Shown here: positions 9,011 through 18,321 of the stretch, in pieces
How positions within the stretch are numbered: position 1 is the stretch's first letter
Layout of the letters: the number at the start of each line of letters is the position of its first letter
NCBI RefSeq assembly: GCF_000744705.1
Contig: NZ_JQML01000001.1
Coordinates: forward strand, 2,232,001-2,296,000
DNA: 64,000 nt
Direction of reading: 5' to 3'
From: Streptacidiphilus albus JL83
GTDB lineage: Bacteria > Actinomycetota > Actinomycetes > Streptomycetales > Streptomycetaceae
The notes under the pieces: model-generated
The model's database searches: none
Told to the model about the DNA's origin: nothing
What the model saw: only the letters and a program-made list of their open reading frames with translations
Position numbers and translations under genes: made by a program

Positions 9011-9724
9011 ATGCACCAGAACCATGCCAGGAAGAACGCCGCCCGCGAGGTGCAACGCCAGCAGGGACTTAAGTACGCAGAGGCATTGAAACTCGCGCGA
9101 GCCGAGCGGGCCACCGGTGGCGCGGACGGGACCACCCGTCCCAGCCAGCAGATCCGTCCCGGCGACCCCAGGCCGGTCGAACTGCGCGATCTGGTGGCTC
9201 ATCACTTCGACTCGATCAGCGCCTATTTCTACGAAATCCTCAGCCACGGTGAGATCGCCCACGACTACGCGGAATACTGCCGGATGCTGGGCTACCGGTT
9301 GACCGACGCCCTGGAACACATGCTGCTCCTCGTCGGCACGTACACCGCGCACATGCAGGAGAATCGACTCTCTCCGGACCGCATCCGTACCTATCTCCAA
9401 GTCCGAGATCATGCGGAGGTCGACGCCTTCGTTACACCTGCCGCCCGGCAGCAACTCGGCGGGCTCATGGGTCGGCCAGATACCGAAGGCGACCTGAGCG
9501 TCTGGCACCACGTAGGTGAAGGTGTGAGAAATCGTGGTGCTTGGGTGGAGGCGGATCGCGAAGCGATGCTCCTCGGGCTCCTGGCCTCCCTGTACGCCAA
9601 CGTCCCCGATGACAGCCGAGCTCTCGATCACCTCCCGCCAAACGTCCGCAGGTACGCCCACGATGCACTCGCCCTGAGGTTCAACGCCGATGCAGGGCAG
9701 GATGCCCCGGAACCGCCCATCTGA
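9011..9724 (+). CDS. Hypothetical protein with REVQRQQGLKYAEALKLAR motif
   Basis: 237 residues from ATG 9011, preceded by GGAGG at about 8999-9003. The N-terminal helix NAAREVQRQQGLKYAEALKL is a motif that recurs at the start of many otherwise unrelated actinobacterial plasmid and phage proteins. The rest is helical and acidic (DLVAHHFDSISAYFYEIL, LEHMLLLVGTYTAHMQENRL) with no catalytic signature. The TGA stop at 9722-9724 is exactly the target triplet of the following IS5 element, so the insertion left the protein intact. Function unknown. Confidence 0.65.
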   Translation: MHQNHARKNAAREVQRQQGLKYAEALKLARAERATGGADGTTRPSQQIRPGDPRPVELRDLVAHHFDSISAYFYEILSHGEIAHDYAEYCRMLGYRLTDALEHMLLLVGTYTAHMQENRLSPDRIRTYLQVRDHAEVDAFVTPAARQQLGGLMGRPDTEGDLSVWHHVGEGVRNRGAWVEADREAMLLGLLASLYANVPDDSRALDHLPPNVRRYAHDALALRFNADAGQDAPEPPI

Positions 9725-9731
9725 GAGGGCG

Positions 9732-10124
9732 TTAAGTCCGTTTTTGGTAGATGCCTCGTCCGGGTTGGGTGAGGACGCCTTGGCGGACGAGTCGGCCCAG
9801 GCGACTTCGGGTGGTGTTCACGGAGGCTTCGTCGGTGGGCAGGTCTAGGAGTTCGTGCAGTTCACGGGCCCGGAAGGACTGACGGGGATGGTCGTTGAAG
9901 TGGGCCACGAGGCGCTGGTAGGTATCCGGTGCCGGCCGCGGTTCGGCCCCGGGGCTGATGATGCCGTCGATGACCTTCGAGGTGGTCTGCAGTTCCGTGA
10001 GGTGTGCTCGGGCCTCGACGAGGGCCGCCGTGAGGTCGTCGATCTGCCGTTGCAGGTCCTCGGTGTGTGCGGCGGCCTGGTCCTGCTCAGCCTGGAGGTG
10101 CCGCAGCAGGTCGGAGACGTTCAC
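9732..10124 (-). CDS. IS5 accessory ORF (coiled coil plus winged-helix-like)
   Basis: 130 residues from GTG 10124, overlapping the transposase stop in a GTGA arrangement, so its translation is probably coupled. Residues ~1-50 (LLRHLQAEQDQAAAHTEDL, QIDDLTAALVEARAHLTEL) form a coiled coil. A linker follows, then YQRLVAHFNDHPRQSFRARE and SRLGRLVRQGVLTQPGRGIY form a small winged-helix-like domain. No known function; possibly a DNA-binding regulator or host-factor-like partner of the transposase. An intact identical copy is at 32332-32724, which argues that it is maintained. Confidence 0.7.
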   Translation of the reverse strand: MNVSDLLRHLQAEQDQAAAHTEDLQRQIDDLTAALVEARAHLTELQTTSKVIDGIISPGAEPRPAPDTYQRLVAHFNDHPRQSFRARELHELLDLPTDEASVNTTRSRLGRLVRQGVLTQPGRGIYQKRT

Positions 10125-10966
10125 GCGGCCAGCTCGAGGTCGCGCCAGGGGCAGGCGGGGACCGTGAGCCGGCGGGCCATGTTCGCGATGGCCGCCCAGT
10201 AGACACGGGCCGTGGAGTTCTCGGGACGGTGGTCGTACTCGCGCACCAGTCGCCGGTGCAATATCAACGTGCCGTTGACCTGCTCGACCACCCACCTCTT
10301 GGGCTGCGGAACGAAGCCCTTGTCCTCGGGGTTGCGCTTGACGACGTCGACTGTGATGCCCAGCACCGCACCGTGGATGATCACGGCGTCCTTGAAGCCC
10401 TGGTCGACCAGCGCCTTCTCCAGGCGGTTGCCACAGCGCTCGGCGGCCTGGTCCAGCAGGGCGATTCCGGCGGTGTTCTCGTGGGCCGAGGCCGGCAGCA
10501 CCACCACGCCGATGATCAGCCCCATCACGTCCACAGCCAGCCCACGCTTGCGTCCCGGAGTCCTCTTCGCCGCGTCCAGTCCCGTAGTCGTCCTGGGCAC
10601 CCCGGCAGCCGCCCGCAGCGACTGGGTGTCCAGGACCACCAGGGACGGGTCCTCTAATCGGCGCGCCCGCTCCCGGACCTGGCAGCGCAGCAGTTCCTGG
10701 ATCCGCTGGTCCAGGCCGTCCCTGCGCCACTGGGTGAAGTAGTAGAACACCGCCGACCAGGCCGGCAGGTCATGCGGCAGATACCGCCACTGGCAACCCG
10801 TCCGGTTCTGGTAGAACAGCGCGTTCACGACTTCCCGCAGATCGCACGACCCCGGGTCCCCGGTCGCCGACCGCGCCACCCGCTCCAGCTTCCACGACGT
10901 GATCATCGGCTCGATCAAACCCCACTGATCATCCGTCAGATCACTCGGATACGCCCGACGTTCCAT
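10121..10966 (-). CDS. IS5-family transposase (copy 1)
   Basis: 281 residues from ATG 10966 (MERRAYPSDLTDDQWGLIEP, the classic IS5/IS1031 N-terminus); the frame is open further upstream but this start has the family sequence. DDE residues are visible in VVLDTQSLRAA (Asp), KALVDQGFKDAV (Asp) and RWVVEQVNGTLILHRRLVRE (Glu with the Y/R-type signature). It ends in LTVPACPWRDLELAA. Length and order are normal and the gene is intact. Confidence 0.93.
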   Translation of the reverse strand: MERRAYPSDLTDDQWGLIEPMITSWKLERVARSATGDPGSCDLREVVNALFYQNRTGCQWRYLPHDLPAWSAVFYYFTQWRRDGLDQRIQELLRCQVRERARRLEDPSLVVLDTQSLRAAAGVPRTTTGLDAAKRTPGRKRGLAVDVMGLIIGVVVLPASAHENTAGIALLDQAAERCGNRLEKALVDQGFKDAVIIHGAVLGITVDVVKRNPEDKGFVPQPKRWVVEQVNGTLILHRRLVREYDHRPENSTARVYWAAIANMARRLTVPACPWRDLELAA

Positions 10967-11070
10967 GCCCCCATGACACAGCCCAAGCCCCAACGGGCAC
11001 CCCCGGATGCCGGAGAGTCCCACGAACGAGCGACGCCAAACCATCAAGAACGGGACTTAACGCCCTCTGA

Positions 11071-11384
11071 GACGACGGTTCCGGAGTGCAATGCCTCGGC
11101 TAGCACCCCGGAGGCCGCCGTTCTGGCGCGTCGGAGTAGTTCCCTGGGGCCGTCATCTTGTTACTGCCGTGGGAGTCACGATCTAGCGACGCCTCAGCGA
11201 GCCGGCCGCGAGCCTCCTTGCCATGGTCCGCATGATGGGATTGCATAGACGTGGCTTACCAGGGGCCTTCTGTGCACTTGCCCGACCAGCGGGTGTACTG
11301 AAAAGGAGCTCGGCTCACCTGTGCTTGTCGTCATGCCCATGGTCATGTTGTCCTTCTTGCCGGGTCGGCGGCTGAGGTAATGAC
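11071..11384. other. Intergenic stretch, nothing recognised
   Basis: About 314 bp between the IS5 element and the next gene. No coding frame. A weak GAGG (11372-11376) precedes the ATG at 11385. Confidence 0.4.
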
Positions 11385-12404
11385 ATGCCCCGTGACATCA
11401 GTGCGCGCTTGGCTCGCGCCGTGTCCTGCTACACCGGCGAAGCGCACGAGTCTCTGCGTGCGCGCATCCAGGCTGCTCCGCCCGACTCCGCATTGATCCC
11501 TGAACCCACACAGGAGCAGGCTTGCCTGGAGCGACAGATCTTCCACACCTTGGCATGGCCGGACGATATGGCGCTCTACCCGTGGGGAATCAAGCGTGTG
11601 GTGCCGACGATCCACGGCCTGACTTTGGAGCTCGAAGGCGATCACGTCGCCCCCCACGCCGCCAAGCTGTTGCCTCGAATCGACGAGTACGAGGAGGTCC
11701 GTGGCGTCCCTGGGCTGCGGGTAGAGAAGTGGGTCGATGAGCAGCTCCAGCTTCATGTCCTGGGCACTTCGGCAGCGGTGACCCTGACTGGATTGAGTCG
11801 GGGTGCCTGGGAGACAGCAGTCAAGAACATGAGTGGCATCGCCCGCGAGGAGGGCGAGACGATGTGCGACCGGGTCTGCTCAGGAGCGTTGACTGAAGGA
11901 GAGTGGTGGTTCGCGCGCGGGATGCTACAAACAGCGGCTCCCGTGGCATGGGTCACGAGCGGATTGTTGCGCCGGATCGCGCTCTTCAACACGATCGGGA
12001 TGCCGATTTACTTCACCTCCTGGCGGGGCTGGGGAGGCGGCGACGAGTTGTGGTGCTTCGATCTAGACCATCAACCCCGTGGCGATGGCTGCGAGCACCA
12101 CTCCTTCTTGCGCGCGCTGACGGATGAGACCTTCGGGCTGCCACTAACTGTGCTTGACATGCGCTGCGGTGTCGACAAGCCCTGGCACGGCAGTTGCTCA
12201 CTCGATGTTGGCAGTTCTAGCGGAAGACCGGGGCAGATGAACTTCCGCTTCAACCGGCGCAAGGGCGAGCGGGTAGAGCGCTGGGCCCAGTGGCATCCCG
12301 AGTTCATGGAGGCCAAGCAGCAGATGTGGGGCTCGCCCACCCGGCAACCCTTGGCCTCGCTGTTCCGTTGGCAACTCCGGCGGAACCGATTGTCTCTTAC
12401 CTGA
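11385..12404 (+). CDS. Hypothetical actinobacterial protein near relaxase
   Basis: 339 residues. The N-terminus (RDISARLARAVSCYTGEAH, ESLRARI) resembles a motif at the start of a set of streptomycete plasmid proteins; the remainder matches no family I know. It is rich in Trp and His in its second half (YFTSWRGWGGGDELWCFDLD, CEHHSFLRAL), suggesting a compact globular domain. Its 3' end overlaps the convergent relaxase gene by 8 bp. Location suggests it belongs to the plasmid backbone. Confidence 0.6.
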   Translation: MPRDISARLARAVSCYTGEAHESLRARIQAAPPDSALIPEPTQEQACLERQIFHTLAWPDDMALYPWGIKRVVPTIHGLTLELEGDHVAPHAAKLLPRIDEYEEVRGVPGLRVEKWVDEQLQLHVLGTSAAVTLTGLSRGAWETAVKNMSGIAREEGETMCDRVCSGALTEGEWWFARGMLQTAAPVAWVTSGLLRRIALFNTIGMPIYFTSWRGWGGGDELWCFDLDHQPRGDGCEHHSFLRALTDETFGLPLTVLDMRCGVDKPWHGSCSLDVGSSSGRPGQMNFRFNRRKGERVERWAQWHPEFMEAKQQMWGSPTRQPLASLFRWQLRRNRLSLT

Positions 12405-15400
12405 GCCTTGGTCCCTGCCGGTCCTGCCGGGGCTGTTGGGGAGGTTGTGCCAACTGGCGCGGAATTTGGACGTCGGCGCGCTCCGGACGCGACTCAGCTG
12501 CTTGTTGCGGAGTTGCCGGGGTCGTGCGCCGTTGCGGTGCATTGGCCGTGCGGGATGCCCTGCCACCGCGGTGCTGAAGTTGCTCGCGGTGGGCCTCTCG
12601 CTCGGCGGCGCGGCCGGCCCGGCGGCGCTCAGCGAGGGTGGGTTCCTTGTCGGGGGCGGCGTAGGGCGCCGTCGAGTCGACGGGTGCCGCGCTGCGGGCG
12701 GTGCGGCTCTCCTCGGTCAGGTGGCCGGCCTCGGTCATGACGGTCGTCAGGCGTTGCGTGACTGCGGGGGTGCGCAGGGCGGTGTCGTCCAGGGTGGGGT
12801 TGTGAGTGAGCCATGTGGCTCCGGTGCGGGTGGCGAGGTCGCGGACGACGGCTGTCTGTTCCTGGGGGGTCAGGGTGCGGAAGAGGTCGGCGGCCAGGGT
12901 GCGCCGGGCGGTGTCGTCCCGCGTCGGCGCGGGCGTGTTGGTCCCCTGGGTGCTCTGGGTGAGGTGCTGGGCGGCGAGGGCGGCTGCGGCGGCGGTCCAG
13001 TAGGCGGTGTGTCCGGTGCGGCCGGTTTCGATGTAGGGGCCGGCGGGCAGGGCGGGGTCGTTGTCGGTGATCTGGTACTGGTCGCGGTAGGCGGCGATGG
13101 TAGCGAGGTGGCGCTGCCAGTCGGCGTGCGCGGACGGGTCCTGGGGAGCGTGGCCCAGGTCGCGGCTCCAGTCAGGGCGCTGGGTGGTGACGCGCTCGGC
13201 GAGAGTTGTGAAGCGGTCGGCGATCAGCTGGGCGCGCTCGCTTAGGTAGGCGCGGTGCATCGGGTTCATCGCCTGGTCCGCAAGCGGGGCGGCGACCCAC
13301 GCGGGCAGATCCGAACGAAGATCCGCGCCTGCGCCCTGAAGTGCGCGGACCTGCCCCATCAGCTCCGGCAGCCGGTTGCCGTGCTCGTGTCCCACGGCGG
13401 GGGTGAGGTCGATGCCGTTGTTCTCGGCGGCCTTGAGCGTCCAGGCCAGGGTGCGCCACTGCTCGGTTCCGCGGCCGGAGGCGCGCAGCTCGGTGGCGGG
13501 CGTGGGGTCGGTGGCGAGGTAGCGGTTGATACGCCAGGCCAGGACCTGGCTCACGCTGTCGACGCCGGTCACCGCACGCGCCTGGGCCGCTTGGCGCAGC
13601 AGTTCATCGGGTTGGTGGCCGCCTGTCTCGGCGCGGCGCAGGGCGGCGGTCAGGGCGGGCCAGGCGGGTTCGGCTTGGGCCTGGAGGGCGAGCTGTTCGC
13701 CCAGGGCGGTGTGGGCGGCAGCTCGGTGGCGGAGGGCGGCGGGGATGCGCTGCTCGTGGTCGGGCACGCCGCGTTCGACCAGCAGCGTGCGGCTGTGATG
13801 GGCGAGGTCGTTCAGCAGGTCCGGGCCGGGGGCGGTGCGGGCGTGGGCGGTGTCGAGCAGCACGGTGGTGTCGTGGCCGGCGCGGTGGGCGGAGGTCAGG
13901 GTGGCTGCGAGCTGAGGCCAGTCACGGTGGGCGGTGACAGTGGCCGGGGTGGTGCCCGTGCTTCCGGCGACCTGGGCGACGTACCGGTCCAGTTCCTCGC
14001 TAGACACGTAGGGGTGACCGGCGGGGGTGCTCCCGGAGGCCGCGATGGTCCGTAGGGCCGCGGGGGTGGCGATGGCGGTGGTCGGGGTGAAGTCGCTGGC
14101 GGCCAGGCCCAGCAGGGCTGCGTAGCGGGCGGCGTCGGCGGTGGTGGGCCGGTGCAGGTGGGCGGGAGCCTGGTGGTCCTCGGTGTGGTGGTTGATGCGC
14201 CAGGACAGCAACTGGGCCGGTGAGTCGGCGGTAGTCAGATCGCCTTGGCGGGCTGCTGCGGCGAGGAGTTGTTCGGGCTGCCAGCCCGCTGCTTGGGCGG
14301 TGCGCAGGGCGCGGGTGACGGCGCTGAAGGCGGGGTCCTCGATGATGCGTGCGGCGAGGTCCGGCCCGAGGACGGTGGTGGTGAGCTGGGTGTAGTGGTG
14401 GCGGGTGAGGGTGTCGGTGGCGTGGTCGTAGCGCGGGACCAGGGTGGCCAGGGATCCGGCTTCTTCCTGGCTGTTCTTGATGGTCTCGGTGGCGGTGTGC
14501 TGGGCGCCTTCGCGGGCCAGGACGCGTTCGAGGACTTCGCGGGCGGCGAAGGTGTCCGGGTCGTGGCGGGTGGCGTCGAGCTGGTCGTCGGTGTCGAAGG
14601 CGAGGAGTTCGTGGGTGACGGTGTAGATGGTGGTGCGCTCGCGGGCACGGGAGATCTGGACGTAGAACTGTTCCCGGTTCATGTCCTCGGTGACCAGCGG
14701 GTGGGCGGAGTCCACGGTGCCACCCTGGGAGCGCATCACGGTGGAGGCGTAGAGCAGTTGGACGTTGTCGCTCACGTACGCGGCTGGCAGGGTCAGGCGT
14801 CCGCCGTGGTCCAGGTGGCGCACCTTGAGTGAGCCGTCCTGGTGGCGGGCCATCACCTGCCAGGCGTCGCCGTTCTTAACGAAGTCGCGACCCCGGTTGG
14901 TGGTGATCTTCCGCGCGTTTTCGCGGGTGACGATCCAGTCCCCGCGCCCGGCCCGGTTGCCGTCGGCCAGCTGCACCCCGTCTGCCTCGACCTGCCCGGC
15001 GGTCACACGGTCTTCGCGGGCGCGGGCGGACAGGGCGGTGACATCGGTGTTGGTGGCGGTGCTGATCAAGGTGGTCTTCCCCGCCAGCATGTCCGCCTTC
15101 CACCCCTCGTAGGCGGCATCGACCATCGCTTGGCGCGACCCACCGTGGATGCGCTCACCGGCCAGGTAGAAGTCCAGGCCGGCCCCGTCGCCAACGCGGA
15201 TCTTCAGCGTGGCGGCGGCCTCGTCCTTGTCGGCGAATCGGTGCAGTTCGGTCAGCTCGTAGGCGCCGACCTCGTGGTGCACCTGGCGCAGGATGCCGCC
15301 CGATTCCACGGCGGCCAACTGGCGGTAGTCGCCCAGCAGCCGCACCACCGCACCGCGGGCGGCGGCGAACTGCACCAGGGCGTCGACGTTGGCGGTGCCC

Positions 15401-17421
15401 GCCATCCCGGCCTCGTCCAGCAGCACCACATCCCCCGGGCGCAGCAGGAAGGAGGCGCGGCTGCGCGGCACCGGGCGGCCGGACTGGAGAGCCTGGGCGG
15501 CGGGGCCCTGGATGTACTCCCACAGGAACTTGTGCAGGTTCTCCGCCGGGCGTCCGAGGTCCTTGGCCAGGACGGCTGCGGCTGCCGCTGAGGTGGCCAG
15601 GGGGATGACGCGCTGGCCGGCCTGGGAGGCGACGTGGACGTACGCCTGCATCGCGGTGGTCTTGCCGGAGCCACCCGGTCCCAGGCCCACCACGACCATG
15701 CGGGCGTCGGTGGCGAAGCCCTCGACCAGGGCCCGCTGCCCGGGGTCCAGGGCGCGGTGGCCGCTCTCGAAGCCGTCCAGGGCGGCGGCGGTGAACGGTC
15801 CGGACAGCCCGACCGCCGTGGAGGTCTTCGCCGCACTGACGACGCGCCGCTCGGCGTCCAGGACAGCTTGGGAGGTGTAGCGGACGGCGGCGTGCTGCTC
15901 GAAGACCGAGGCCCCGTCCGAGCGCTGGAGCTCGGCGGGCTCAGAGATCAGTGCGGGTGCGGTGACCTGCACGCTGCGTTCCGGGGCCAGGGCCGCGGCC
16001 ACGATCCGGGCCGTCCAATCACTGTGCTCCTCGCTGCTGGCGGGGCTGTGGTCGCGCACCAGGCGCTCGGCCTGGGCGCGCAGATTCCACACCGTCCAGG
16101 TGGATCGGCCCTCCGCCACGGCGAGGATCGCCCGGTCGGCCAGGGCGCCGAAGTCGAGCACCGGCCGCTCGCTGCCCGGGGCTGGCTGGGGCTGGTGGGC
16201 GGTGGTCGGCACAGCAGTCATGAGCTGGCCGATGGCGGCGGGTCCGTGGACCTGGATCAGGCTGCGGGTCCAGTCGGTGCGCATCTCGTTCAGGGAGCGG
16301 GCGGCCGTCTTGCCCTCGCGGGTATCGAGGTTGGCCTGCCGCGCCAGCTTGTGCGCAGCCCCCGTTCCGGGGTCGCGGCCGTGGTCGGCCCGGTAGCTGC
16401 GCAGCAGTTGTTCGTAGCGGGCTTCGATCTCGGTGCGGCGTGAGGAGAAGTGGGTGATGAACTCGGTCGGGACGCCGACGATCTCACGCACCGGCTCCTT
16501 GCTAGAGGAGCCCGGACGGGCGGCGAAGGAGACGCCGAGCCGGGCGGTGAGCTCGGTCTCGAAGCGGGTGTTGTAGAACTCGGAGGCGGCCACCGTGGTC
16601 GCGTACAGGGCCCGCGCGTCCAGTGAGCGCCACTTGCCGTCCACCCCCATGACCTTGGCTGAGACGGCGACGTGGGTGTGCAGGTTCGGGTCGCCGGCGC
16701 GGGAGTCGAAGTGGTCGAACGCGGCAGCGATCAGGCCCTTCGTCTCGATTTGGGCCTGCCCGGTTGAGCCGGTGCGGGTGAACGCGGCGTGCTGCTCCAG
16801 TAGCTCCAGCGCGGCGCCCCGGGCGGCTTCGTGGGCCTGACGCACGGCCGCGCGCACCTGGTCACGCTCGTCTAGCGCCCACAGCAGCGCGGCCGACTTC
16901 ACCGGCGCGAACACGACATCGAAACCGGCCACGGCCGCGCGCTGGCGGGCGGACTCCTCACGCTGGACCTTCTTGACCTCGGTCGCGGTGGGTTCGCGCC
17001 GCGCCCGCTTCTCAAGGACCTCCAAGCGGCCGGCCACGCGGGACTTGAACGAGGCCAGGGCCTTGTACTCGGGGAAGCCCCGGCCCAGGGTGGCGCTCTT
17101 CACCGCAGCGGCCACGACCTTCTCCCGCTGCTCCTCCCCCATCCCGGCGGTGACGTTCTCCTCCAGGTAGGCGGCAATCATCCGCTCCGCGTCCGGGTGC
17201 TGCCCCAGGCCGAAGAGGTGCTTCATCTGCGCCTCGGTGACGGTCTGCCCGTCCAGGTCCAGCAGGGGTGCGCCGGCGCCCACCCAGATGCCCGCGGGGT
17301 TGCCCTTGGCGGTGTAGTAGTCGGCCGCGGACTGGCCGCGCTGGCGCTGCACGTCGCCGCCCGCGACCTGCCGCGTCAGGTAGGTGTAACCCGTCCCCGA
17401 GGTGAGCTTGTGGATGGTCAT
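12397..17421 (-). CDS. MobF-type relaxase-helicase (TraA/TrwC-like)
   Basis: 1674 residues from ATG 17421 (MTIHKLTSGTGYTYLTRQVA); the open frame extends 41 codons further but lacks family sequence. MobF proteins nick oriT, attach covalently to the 5' end and unwind the plasmid during conjugation. N-terminal tyrosines lie in GYTYL and ADYY (residues ~12-36). The HUH site is in SRAGDPNLHTHVAVSAKV (~245-255). A RecD/TraI-like helicase follows with Walker A LGPGGSGKTTAMQ (~587), Walker B VVLLDEAGMAG (~670) and the late motif FYVQISRARERTTIYT (~920). The last ~700 residues are Ala/Thr/His-rich and poorly conserved. A divergent accessory gene starts ~300 bp away, with a candidate oriT between. The gene appears intact. 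Confidence 0.93.
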   Translation of the reverse strand: MTIHKLTSGTGYTYLTRQVAGGDVQRQRGQSAADYYTAKGNPAGIWVGAGAPLLDLDGQTVTEAQMKHLFGLGQHPDAERMIAAYLEENVTAGMGEEQREKVVAAAVKSATLGRGFPEYKALASFKSRVAGRLEVLEKRARREPTATEVKKVQREESARQRAAVAGFDVVFAPVKSAALLWALDERDQVRAAVRQAHEAARGAALELLEQHAAFTRTGSTGQAQIETKGLIAAAFDHFDSRAGDPNLHTHVAVSAKVMGVDGKWRSLDARALYATTVAASEFYNTRFETELTARLGVSFAARPGSSSKEPVREIVGVPTEFITHFSSRRTEIEARYEQLLRSYRADHGRDPGTGAAHKLARQANLDTREGKTAARSLNEMRTDWTRSLIQVHGPAAIGQLMTAVPTTAHQPQPAPGSERPVLDFGALADRAILAVAEGRSTWTVWNLRAQAERLVRDHSPASSEEHSDWTARIVAAALAPERSVQVTAPALISEPAELQRSDGASVFEQHAAVRYTSQAVLDAERRVVSAAKTSTAVGLSGPFTAAALDGFESGHRALDPGQRALVEGFATDARMVVVGLGPGGSGKTTAMQAYVHVASQAGQRVIPLATSAAAAAVLAKDLGRPAENLHKFLWEYIQGPAAQALQSGRPVPRSRASFLLRPGDVVLLDEAGMAGTANVDALVQFAAARGAVVRLLGDYRQLAAVESGGILRQVHHEVGAYELTELHRFADKDEAAATLKIRVGDGAGLDFYLAGERIHGGSRQAMVDAAYEGWKADMLAGKTTLISTATNTDVTALSARAREDRVTAGQVEADGVQLADGNRAGRGDWIVTRENARKITTNRGRDFVKNGDAWQVMARHQDGSLKVRHLDHGGRLTLPAAYVSDNVQLLYASTVMRSQGGTVDSAHPLVTEDMNREQFYVQISRARERTTIYTVTHELLAFDTDDQLDATRHDPDTFAAREVLERVLAREGAQHTATETIKNSQEEAGSLATLVPRYDHATDTLTRHHYTQLTTTVLGPDLAARIIEDPAFSAVTRALRTAQAAGWQPEQLLAAAARQGDLTTADSPAQLLSWRINHHTEDHQAPAHLHRPTTADAARYAALLGLAASDFTPTTAIATPAALRTIAASGSTPAGHPYVSSEELDRYVAQVAGSTGTTPATVTAHRDWPQLAATLTSAHRAGHDTTVLLDTAHARTAPGPDLLNDLAHHSRTLLVERGVPDHEQRIPAALRHRAAAHTALGEQLALQAQAEPAWPALTAALRRAETGGHQPDELLRQAAQARAVTGVDSVSQVLAWRINRYLATDPTPATELRASGRGTEQWRTLAWTLKAAENNGIDLTPAVGHEHGNRLPELMGQVRALQGAGADLRSDLPAWVAAPLADQAMNPMHRAYLSERAQLIADRFTTLAERVTTQRPDWSRDLGHAPQDPSAHADWQRHLATIAAYRDQYQITDNDPALPAGPYIETGRTGHTAYWTAAAAALAAQHLTQSTQGTNTPAPTRDDTARRTLAADLFRTLTPQEQTAVVRDLATRTGATWLTHNPTLDDTALRTPAVTQRLTTVMTEAGHLTEESRTARSAAPVDSTAPYAAPDKEPTLAERRRAGRAAEREAHREQLQHRGGRASRTANAPQRRTTPATPQQAAESRPERADVQIPRQLAQPPQQPRQDRQGPRLR

Positions 17422-17439
17422 CAACGCGACCACCACTTG

Positions 17440-17738
17440 ACTGATTGCGCCGGGATACAGCGAGGGGACGACGCTATTCGCGCCGCCTTTTCCACTGCTC
17501 CCGATCGTGTCATGGGAGCAGCTTATATCCGCGCAGCGGGCCATGCTCAGAATATCTGCAAGAGGTGTCTGGCTGGCTTCACTGATGCTGCGTACCTGCT
17601 GCTCAGAGCGTCACTGTGCTCGGATCGTGAGATTCTTCTACGGTTCACCTTCCATTGTTTCTCATTGCTTCTCATCGTTTATCCGCAGCAAGATCCGGGG
17701 GTTTCCTGACCTGGGGTTCTGCGGTTATGGTGCGGTGC
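17440..17738. other. Candidate oriT / divergent promoter region
   Basis: Non-coding region between the relaxase and its divergent neighbour, where MobF plasmids usually keep oriT. It holds a perfect 8-bp inverted repeat CTGCTCCC (17495-17502) / GGGAGCAG (17514-17521) with an 11-nt spacer. It also holds a lower-GC tract with two TTCTCAT direct repeats (about 17658-17675). No nic sequence could be matched to a known one. Confidence 0.4.
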
Positions 17739-18227
17739 ATGAGTGGACGAATTGCAGCGTCGCGTTCAGCGGCGGTCAAAGCAGCACAGGCGGCGAAGGC
17801 GCAGCGAGATGCTGAGCGGCTGGAGCACGAGCGGAAGGTGGAAGCGGCGCTTGCTGACTTCTACGAAGGGATGGCGAAGGCGACTGCTCTGAGGGCGCAG
17901 GCGCAGGTTCGCGCGGCGAGGCTGATCGCGGAGGCCGAGGTCTCCGCGGTGGAGCCGGAGAGGGCGGCGAAGGAGGCGTTGCGCACGCTGGCCGGCCTGG
18001 GCGAGTCGCGAGATCAGATCGCTGAGCTGACGGGGCTCGCCATCGCGGATGTCCGGGCGGCGCTGAGCACGGCTTCGGCTTCGGCTTCGGCTAAGCGGGG
18101 CCCGGGAGGCAAGAGGGCAGCTCCGAGCGAACCGGAGCCCGCAGAGCGGAGCGGTCGTCCGTTGGATCAATCGGAGGGTCGGGAGGTGGCGAATACGTCG
18201 TTGGAGGCGGTGTCGGTGCCGCCGTGA
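17739..18227 (+). CDS. Possible relaxosome accessory protein, coiled coil plus HTH
   Basis: About 162 residues from ATG 17739 (MSGRIAASRSAAVKAAQAA); ATG 17727 is the alternative. A long charged, Ala-rich helix (KAQRDAERLEHERKVEAALA to QVRAARLIAEAEVSA) precedes an HTH-like segment, TLAGLGESRDQIAELTGL then AIADVRAAL. A Ser-Ala run and a disordered tail close the protein. It diverges from the relaxase gene and is followed by a strong terminator. Role as a relaxosome or transfer regulator is inferred from place and build only. Confidence 0.6.
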   Translation: MSGRIAASRSAAVKAAQAAKAQRDAERLEHERKVEAALADFYEGMAKATALRAQAQVRAARLIAEAEVSAVEPERAAKEALRTLAGLGESRDQIAELTGLAIADVRAALSTASASASAKRGPGGKRAAPSEPEPAERSGRPLDQSEGREVANTSLEAVSVPP

Positions 18228-18259
18228 TCAAGTGCAACCGTCAGGTCGCTGTGCCTAGT

Positions 18260-18306
18260 CATGCCGATGCCCGGCCCCAGTCTTGCTGGGGCCGGGCATC
18301 GGCATG
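18260..18306. terminator. Strong hairpin between convergent genes
   Basis: A perfect 21-bp stem (18260-18280 with 18286-18306) and a 5-nt loop TCTTG, between a rightward gene ending at 18227 and a leftward gene ending at 18322. It is most likely a bidirectional terminator. Confidence 0.85.
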
Positions 18307-18321
18307 TCCGAGGCGAGTCGC

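Larger units (their letters stand above)
9725..11067. mobile_element. IS5-family insertion sequence, copy 1
   Basis: 1343 bp with imperfect terminal inverted repeats (GAGGGCGTTAAGTCC at both ends). Flanked by a 3-bp target duplication TGA, fitting the TNA preference of the IS1031 group. It is identical along its length to copy 2 at 32325-33667, in the same orientation; copy 2 has its own duplication TCA, so the two are independent insertions. It carries a transposase gene and an overlapping accessory ORF, both leftward. Confidence 0.95.
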
